The translations under genes were made by a program, and so were the position numbers. A stretch of DNA of 64,000 nucleotides. Origin: Nonomuraea jabiensis. Its GTDB lineage: Bacteria; Actinomycetota; Actinomycetes; Streptosporangiales; Streptosporangiaceae. Location of the stretch: assembly GCF_014204795.1 (NCBI RefSeq), contig NZ_JACHMB010000001.1, forward strand, positions 4,526,001 through 4,590,000. Reading direction: 5' to 3'. Positions 58,834 through 64,000 of the stretch are shown here, in pieces (positions within the stretch are counted from its first letter, which is position 1; every line of letters starts with the position of its first letter). A model generated the notes under the pieces. The model was not told where the DNA came from. It ran no database searches and worked only from the letters and a program-made list of their open reading frames with translations.

Positions 58834-60402
58834 ATGCCGCAGACCAGGAGGGCCGGAGCAGCCTGCGCGCTGCTCGGTCTCGTCCTGGGTGCTCTCGCCC
58901 TGGGGCCCGCGCTGGGCTGGGGGTTCGTCCTCGTCCAGGACATGGTGTTCGTGCCGGAGCCGCGTTTCTCGCCCTTCACCTTCGGGCTGGCCGGCGGGGC
59001 GCCGCGGGTGGTGCCGAGCGACGCCGTCGTGACCGCGGTGGCCTCGGTGGTCCCCGCGGAGCTGGTGCAGAAGGCGCTCCTGCTGGGGGTGTTCGCGCTG
59101 GGCTGCGCGGGGGCGGGGCTGCTGGTCCCGTCGGCCGCGCTGGGGCCGCGGCTGGTCGCGGGGGCGTTCTACGTGTGGAACCCGTACGTCGCCGAGCGGC
59201 TGCTCATGGGGCAGTGGGCGCTGCTGCTGGGGTACGCCGGGCTGCCGTGGGTGGTGCGGGCGGCGTGCGCGGGCCGCCGCGGGGCCCCGGCGATGGTGCC
59301 GGCGATGGTGCCGGCCGCGGTGGGCGGGTTCGCCGCGATGGCCGTCACCGCGATCACCGTCCTCCCCGCCGCCTGGTACGCCCCGGGCAGGAGGGTTCTG
59401 CCGGCCGCGGGCGTCGTCCTGGCGTTCAGCCTGCCCTGGCTGGTGCCCGCGCTGGCCCGGCCGGAGGCGCTGAACGGGGACGGCGTGGGCGTGGACGCGT
59501 TCGCCGCCCGGGCGGACGGCCCCTTCGGCACGGTGGTGGGCCTGCTGTCGCTCGGCGGGATCTGGAACGCCGGCGCGGTGCCCGCCGGGTACGACGCCCC
59601 GGTGGCCGCCCTGGCCAGGCTGGTGCTGGTGCTCGCCGGGATCGCGGCGGTGGCGCGCGCCCGGGACCTGCCCGGCCGCGCGGGGCTCGCCGTGGCGGCC
59701 GCCGCCGGGTTCGCGATCGCCTGCCTCGGCGTCACCGCCGCCGGCCGGACGGCGCTCAGGCGGCTGGTGGAGCTGTGGGGCGGCTTCGGGGTGCTGCGTG
59801 ACGCGCAGCAGTTCGTGGCGCCGCTCGCCCTGCTGGTCGCCGTGGGGCTCGGCCTGCTCGCCGCGCGGGCCGCCGCCGAGGGCGGGCGCCTGATGCCGTA
59901 CGGGGTGTCGCTCCTGGTGCTGGCGCCGGTCGCGGTGCTGCCGACGCTGGCCTGGGGGGCGTTCGGCCGGCTGGAGGCGGTGGAATATCCGCGAAGCTGG
60001 TACGAGGCCAGAGCGGCGATCCTGGCGGACGGGGCGCCGGGGGACGTCCTGGTGCTACCGTTCGAGTCCTATCGCAGGTTCCCGTGGAACGGCGGGCGGG
60101 CGGTGCTCGACCCGGCCCAGCGCTTCTTCGCCGCGCCGGGGCGCGAGGTGGTGGCCAACGACTCCGTGCGGGTCGGCAGCATGGTCGTCGCGGCCGAGGA
60201 CCGCCGGGTGCGCGAGGTGGAACGCGTACTAGATGGATCTTCACCGGACCTGGCCGCGGCGGGCTTCCGGTACGTCGTGGTGGACGCGGGGACGGTCGAG
60301 GAGCGTGCCCGGTTCGACCGGTGGACCCAGGGGGCCCGCCTGGTGGTCGATCGGCCTGAGCTGCGGTTGTACAGATTTCAAGCGCTTGCCGACCCCATTT
60401 GA
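58834..60402 (+). CDS. polytopic membrane protein, likely GT-C family
   Basis: 522 residues with about ten hydrophobic segments. The first loop has VLVQDMVFVPEP with an Asp after the first helix; the segment AFYVWNPYVAERLLMGQWALLLGYAGLPW is typical of actinomycete polytopic glycosyltransferases. The C-terminal external part (about 375-522) has VLVLPFESYRRFPWNGGR, which resembles the external domain of the AftD-like protein at the other end of this cluster (VLVVPGAKFGEYLWGRP). The enzyme activity is not established. Start ATG 58834. Confidence 0.75.
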   Translation: MPQTRRAGAACALLGLVLGALALGPALGWGFVLVQDMVFVPEPRFSPFTFGLAGGAPRVVPSDAVVTAVASVVPAELVQKALLLGVFALGCAGAGLLVPSAALGPRLVAGAFYVWNPYVAERLLMGQWALLLGYAGLPWVVRAACAGRRGAPAMVPAMVPAAVGGFAAMAVTAITVLPAAWYAPGRRVLPAAGVVLAFSLPWLVPALARPEALNGDGVGVDAFAARADGPFGTVVGLLSLGGIWNAGAVPAGYDAPVAALARLVLVLAGIAAVARARDLPGRAGLAVAAAAGFAIACLGVTAAGRTALRRLVELWGGFGVLRDAQQFVAPLALLVAVGLGLLAARAAAEGGRLMPYGVSLLVLAPVAVLPTLAWGAFGRLEAVEYPRSWYEARAAILADGAPGDVLVLPFESYRRFPWNGGRAVLDPAQRFFAAPGREVVANDSVRVGSMVVAAEDRRVREVERVLDGSSPDLAAAGFRYVVVDAGTVEERARFDRWTQGARLVVDRPELRLYRFQALADPI

Positions 60403-60505
60403 TCGGCGACTTTGTGAAAATTCAGTCTAGCTACTAGCGAGTAAGGAGAATTGGTTCTAAGTTGGGTGCGCCCGGGTCATTGCCGCCTCAAAGGAGGGAT
60501 TCCCG

Positions 60506-60640
60506 GTGATAAAGATCCTCTTAGCAGCGATCATTGGCGTCGCCCTGGCCGCACTGGTGGCGACCGTCACGACCGTGTCACTGACCGGTGCCACGGCGAC
60601 ACCGGTCAACCAGCCGCTCTACAACTACGGCGACCGGTAA
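60506..60640 (+). CDS. DUF2613 small membrane/secreted protein
   Basis: 44 residues. GTG 60506 has a near-perfect ribosome site AAGGAGGG seven bases upstream. The product opens MIKILLAAIIGVALAALVA (one hydrophobic segment), then TTVSLTGATATP and ends NQPLYNYGDR. This matches the tiny DUF2613 family; in mycobacteria such a gene (Rv0236A) sits beside aftD, and an AftD-like gene lies here two genes on. Function unknown. The rich ribosome site suggests high expression. Confidence 0.85.
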   Translation: MIKILLAAIIGVALAALVATVTTVSLTGATATPVNQPLYNYGDR

Positions 60641-60648
60641 CACGTGCC

Positions 60649-61442
<794 letters not shown>

Positions 61443-61446
<4 letters not shown>

Positions 61447-62573
61447 ACATCGCCATCGTCAACTGGCGCGACCCGTGGCATCCCGCCGCGGGGGGCGCCG
61501 AGGTCTACGCCTGGGAGCTGGCCCGGCGCTTCGCGGCCGGCGGGGACCGGGTGTGGTTCGTCACGGCCCGCGCCCCCGGGCAGGCCCGTGCGGAGAGCGT
61601 CGAAGGGGTGCGGCTGGTCCGCATGGGCGGGTCGTTCACCGTCTACCCCCTGGTGCTGCTCTGGATGCTGGTCCGGCGCAACCGCTTCGACGTCGTCCTC
61701 GACTGCCAGAACGGCATCCCGTTCTTCACGCCGCTGGTCGTGTCGCGGCGCACCAGGGTGTTGTGCGTGGTGCACCACGTGCACGACCGGCAGTTCGACG
61801 TGCACCTGGCGTGGTGGCTGGCCGCGCTCGGCCGCTTCCTGGAGGGGCCGGTGTCGCGGTGGGCGTACCGGGGGCGCGAGTGCGTGGCCGTCTCGCCGTC
61901 CACCGTGCGTGCCATGCGGGAGCGGCTCGGCTGGCGCGGGCCCATCCACCTCGTCCCGAACGGGGTGCCCGGCCGGCTGCGCGCGCCGCGCGCGAGCGCC
62001 GCGCCGAGCCGGCGGCCGCGGCTGGTGTGCGTCGGCAGGCTCGTCGCGCACAAGCGGGTGGAGCTGCTGCTGGAGGCCGTGCCCGAGCTCAGGAAGCGCT
62101 GGCCGGACCTGGTCGTGGACGTCGTCGGCAGGGGGCCGGAGGAGGCGCGGCTGCGCGCCGCGGCGCCCGAGGGCGTCGTCCTGCACGGCTACCTGACCGA
62201 GGAGGACAAGGAGCGGCTGGTCTCCGCCGCCTGGCTGCAGGTCAACACCTCGCAGGGCGAGGGGTGGGGGCTGTGCGTGCTGGAGGCGGCCGCGTTGGGG
62301 GTGCCGACGGTGGCGTACGACGTGGACGGGCTGCGCGACGCGGTGCGGCCCGGCGAGACCGGCTGGCTGCTGCCCGAGGGCGGGGACCTGGCCAAGGGCC
62401 TCACTGCGGCCATCGACGAGCTTACGGCGGCCCCCGACACCTATAGCGTGAAATGTCGGGAATGGGCGGCTCAGTTCTCCTGGGACCGCAGCGCCGCGCG
62501 GCTCTCCGCCCTCATCCGCCGTCCCCCCGACGCCCCCGCCGCACCTGCCGTTCTTGAGTGGGAGGAATGGTGA
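61443..62573 (+). CDS. family 4 glycosyltransferase
   Basis: 376 residues, GT-B fold. N-terminal NIAIVNWRDPWHPAAGGAEVYAWELA holds the Gly-rich acceptor-side loop (GGAE). The C-terminal half has LVCVGRLVAHKRVELLLEAVPEL and the nucleotide-sugar motif TSQGEGWGLCVLEAAALGVPTVAYD with the conserved E-x7-E spacing (GEGWGLCVLE). GTG start overlapping the GT2 stop (GTGA); its own stop overlaps the next start. A cytoplasmic retaining transferase, probably building an envelope glycan. Confidence 0.92.
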
Positions 62574-64000
62574 CCGAGCGGGCCAGGCATCGGCTCTGGC
62601 TGGCGATCTGCTGCCTCGGCTTCGCCGTGCTGGCGTTCACCACCAAGCCCGGCAGCATCATCTCCGACACCAAGCTCGACCTCGCGCTCAACCCGATCGG
62701 CTGGCTGCAGCGCGTCGCCCACCTGTGGGACCTGCAGCACTTCGGGCAGCTCCAGAACCAGGCCGCCGGCTACGTGTTCCCGATGGGGCCGTTCTTCGCG
62801 CTCGGCGAGCTGGCCGGGCTGGACGCCTGGGTGATCCAGCGGCTCTGGCTGACGGCGCTGCTCTGCCTGGCCTTCCTCGGCGTGGAGCGGCTGGCCAGGC
62901 AGCTCGGCATCGGCGGGCCCGGCACCGCGATCGCCGCGGCCCTGGCGTACGCGCTGGCGCCGCGCACGCTGTCGATCCTCGGCGAGATCTCGATCGAGTG
63001 GCTGCCCGCGGCGATGCTGCCGTGGATCCTCATCCCGCTGCTCACCGCCGCGGAGACGGGCCAGCGCGCCCGCGGCGCGATCCGGTCCGGGCTGGCCGTG
63101 GCGCTGTGCGGCGGCGTGAACGCGGTGGCGGTGCTGGCCGTGCTGGTCGCCCCCGTCGTCTACATCCTCACCCGGCCGCGCCCGGTGCCCCGCTGGCGGC
63201 TGCTGGCCTGGTGGACCGGCACCGTGTCGGTGGCCACGCTGTTCTGGTGGCTGCCGCTGCTCCTGGTGGGCCGCTACGCGTTCTCCTTCCTGCCGTACAC
63301 CGAGACCGCCTCCACCACCACGCAGGTCACCTCCCTGACGAACGTGCTGCGCGGCGCCTCCGACTGGGTGCGCTACCTGACCGTCAACGGCGTCGCCACG
63401 CAGCCGCCCGGGTACGAGATCGCCACCTCGGCCGCCATGGTCGTGGTCACGGGCCTGCTCGCCGCGCTCGGCCTGGGCGGGCTGGCCCGGCGTGACCTGC
63501 CCGCCAAGGGGTTCGTCGTCACCCTGTTCCTGATCGGTACGGCGGCGCTGGTCGCCGGGCACATGAGCGCGCTGGAGCCGGTCGTCGCCGAGCCCGTGCG
63601 CTGGCTGCTCGACGGGCCGCTCGCGCCGCTGCGCAACCTGCGCAAGTTCGATCCCCTGGTCCGGCTGCCGCTGGCGCTCGGCCTGGCCCACCTGCTGGCC
63701 CACGTGACGGCCCGGGCGCGGCTGCCAATCAGGTCGGTGGCCGTGGCGGCGCTCGCCGCGCTGGTGCTGCCGGTCTTCAACCAGGGCCTGGCCCCGCCCG
63801 GCGACTTCAAGGAGGTGCCGCTCTACTGGCGGCAGGCCGCGACGTGGCTCAACCAGAACGCCGGCGACGACGGGGTGCTCGTCGTGCCCGGCGCCAAGTT
63901 CGGCGAGTACCTGTGGGGCCGGCCCATGGACGACCCCCTGCAGCCGCTGTCCGCCGTCCGCTGGACCGCCCGGCAGGTCACGGCGGCCGGCTCCGTGGGC
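62570..64000 (+). CDS. AftD-like alpha-(1->3)-arabinofuranosyltransferase, N-terminal part
   Basis: 477 codons, open to the window end; the family is usually 1000-1400 residues, so the 3' part is missing. Polytopic with about ten hydrophobic segments. The first loop STKPGSIISDTKLDLALNP-like (TKPGSIISDTKLDL) has the catalytic-loop Asp residues of AftD; also FPMGPFFALGELAGLDAWVIQRLW, SLTNVLRGASDWVRYL and LRNLRKFDPLVRLPL, typical of DUF3367/AftD. GTG 62570 (or ATG 62567) with GGAGG upstream; GTG is better spaced. In mycobacteria AftD adds branching arabinose to arabinan. Neighbours GT2, GT4 and DUF2613 support an arabinan-like envelope role. Confidence 0.88.
   Translation, partial: MTERARHRLWLAICCLGFAVLAFTTKPGSIISDTKLDLALNPIGWLQRVAHLWDLQHFGQLQNQAAGYVFPMGPFFALGELAGLDAWVIQRLWLTALLCLAFLGVERLARQLGIGGPGTAIAAALAYALAPRTLSILGEISIEWLPAAMLPWILIPLLTAAETGQRARGAIRSGLAVALCGGVNAVAVLAVLVAPVVYILTRPRPVPRWRLLAWWTGTVSVATLFWWLPLLLVGRYAFSFLPYTETASTTTQVTSLTNVLRGASDWVRYLTVNGVATQPPGYEIATSAAMVVVTGLLAALGLGGLARRDLPAKGFVVTLFLIGTAALVAGHMSALEPVVAEPVRWLLDGPLAPLRNLRKFDPLVRLPLALGLAHLLAHVTARARLPIRSVAVAALAALVLPVFNQGLAPPGDFKEVPLYWRQAATWLNQNAGDDGVLVVPGAKFGEYLWGRPMDDPLQPLSAVRWTARQVTAAGSVG

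Noticed and set aside
60451..60648. N-terminal extension of the GT2 protein
   Set aside because: The stretch is occupied in another frame by the DUF2613 gene with an excellent ribosome site, and the extra residues have no GT2 similarity.

Overview
The window is high-GC DNA (roughly 70% or more by eye) with dense genes, many GTG starts, many 1-4 base start/stop overlaps and several genes whose -10 box lies 6-8 bases before the start codon. With AfsR/SARP and AfsK-like signalling, an arabinofuranosyltransferase-type cell-envelope cluster, a DUF2613 mini-protein and the order prfB-ftsE-ftsX-smpB-ssrA, this points to an actinomycete chromosome. Streptosporangiaceae (for example Nonomuraea) is my inference and is not proven here.

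Layout. 1-3968: 3' end of an acetoacetyl-CoA synthetase, a fused NmrA/quinone-oxidoreductase and a divergent AraC regulator. 4121-8803: a rhamnose-type sugar ABC importer (ATPase, two permeases, binding lipoprotein). 8836-14195: a two-component system divergent from an ABC exporter, one permease of which has a large domain inserted between membrane segments. 14315-15166: a secreted L,D-transpeptidase. 15163-21563: five genes on the minus strand that look like a trans-membrane redox module (DUF4142, DUF1996 with a Q/N-rich linker, a bis-heme ferric-reductase-like membrane protein, a NuoF-ferredoxin fusion, a Tat-exported FAD oxidase). Divergent from it are an ECF sigma factor and a tiny zinc anti-sigma factor. 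22485-28201: tryptophan 2,3-dioxygenase translationally coupled to a giant NAD-glutamate dehydrogenase. 28286-30088: Clp-N protein, HTH protein with a palindromic operator, and a lipoprotein.

30211-36456: translation and division core: prfB, a zinc-ribbon membrane peptide, ftsE, ftsX, smpB, a PBP-like lipoprotein whose three catalytic motifs are all degenerate, a run of stem-loops, and ssrA (tmRNA) with a strong terminator. Just after ssrA is an accessory-looking stretch (36469-42101): a lower-GC stand-alone WD40 protein resembling the tail of an nSTAND protein, then a MotA/TolQ/ExbB-like channel protein, a membrane partner with a possible channel Asp, a helical+vWA protein and an ARPP-2-like protein. 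This four-gene set is my main candidate for an undescribed, possibly defence-related, system.

42095-50588: a small membrane protein, a GlxA-type regulator, a TnpB-only IS605-family element that seems to have landed between the promoter and start codon of an AfsK-like receptor kinase, the adjacent AfsR-like SARP regulator, and two envelope genes (lipoprotein, OmpA-like). 50589-50897 is a repeat-rich spacer. 50898-56813: HtrA-like protease, acyl-CoA synthetase, proline-rich membrane protein and a double acyl-CoA dehydrogenase; the synthetase and the dehydrogenase share a similar inverted-repeat operator. 56817-64000: cell-envelope glycan genes (two polytopic proteins, DUF2613 mini-protein, GT2, GT4, and an AftD-like protein cut by the window end).
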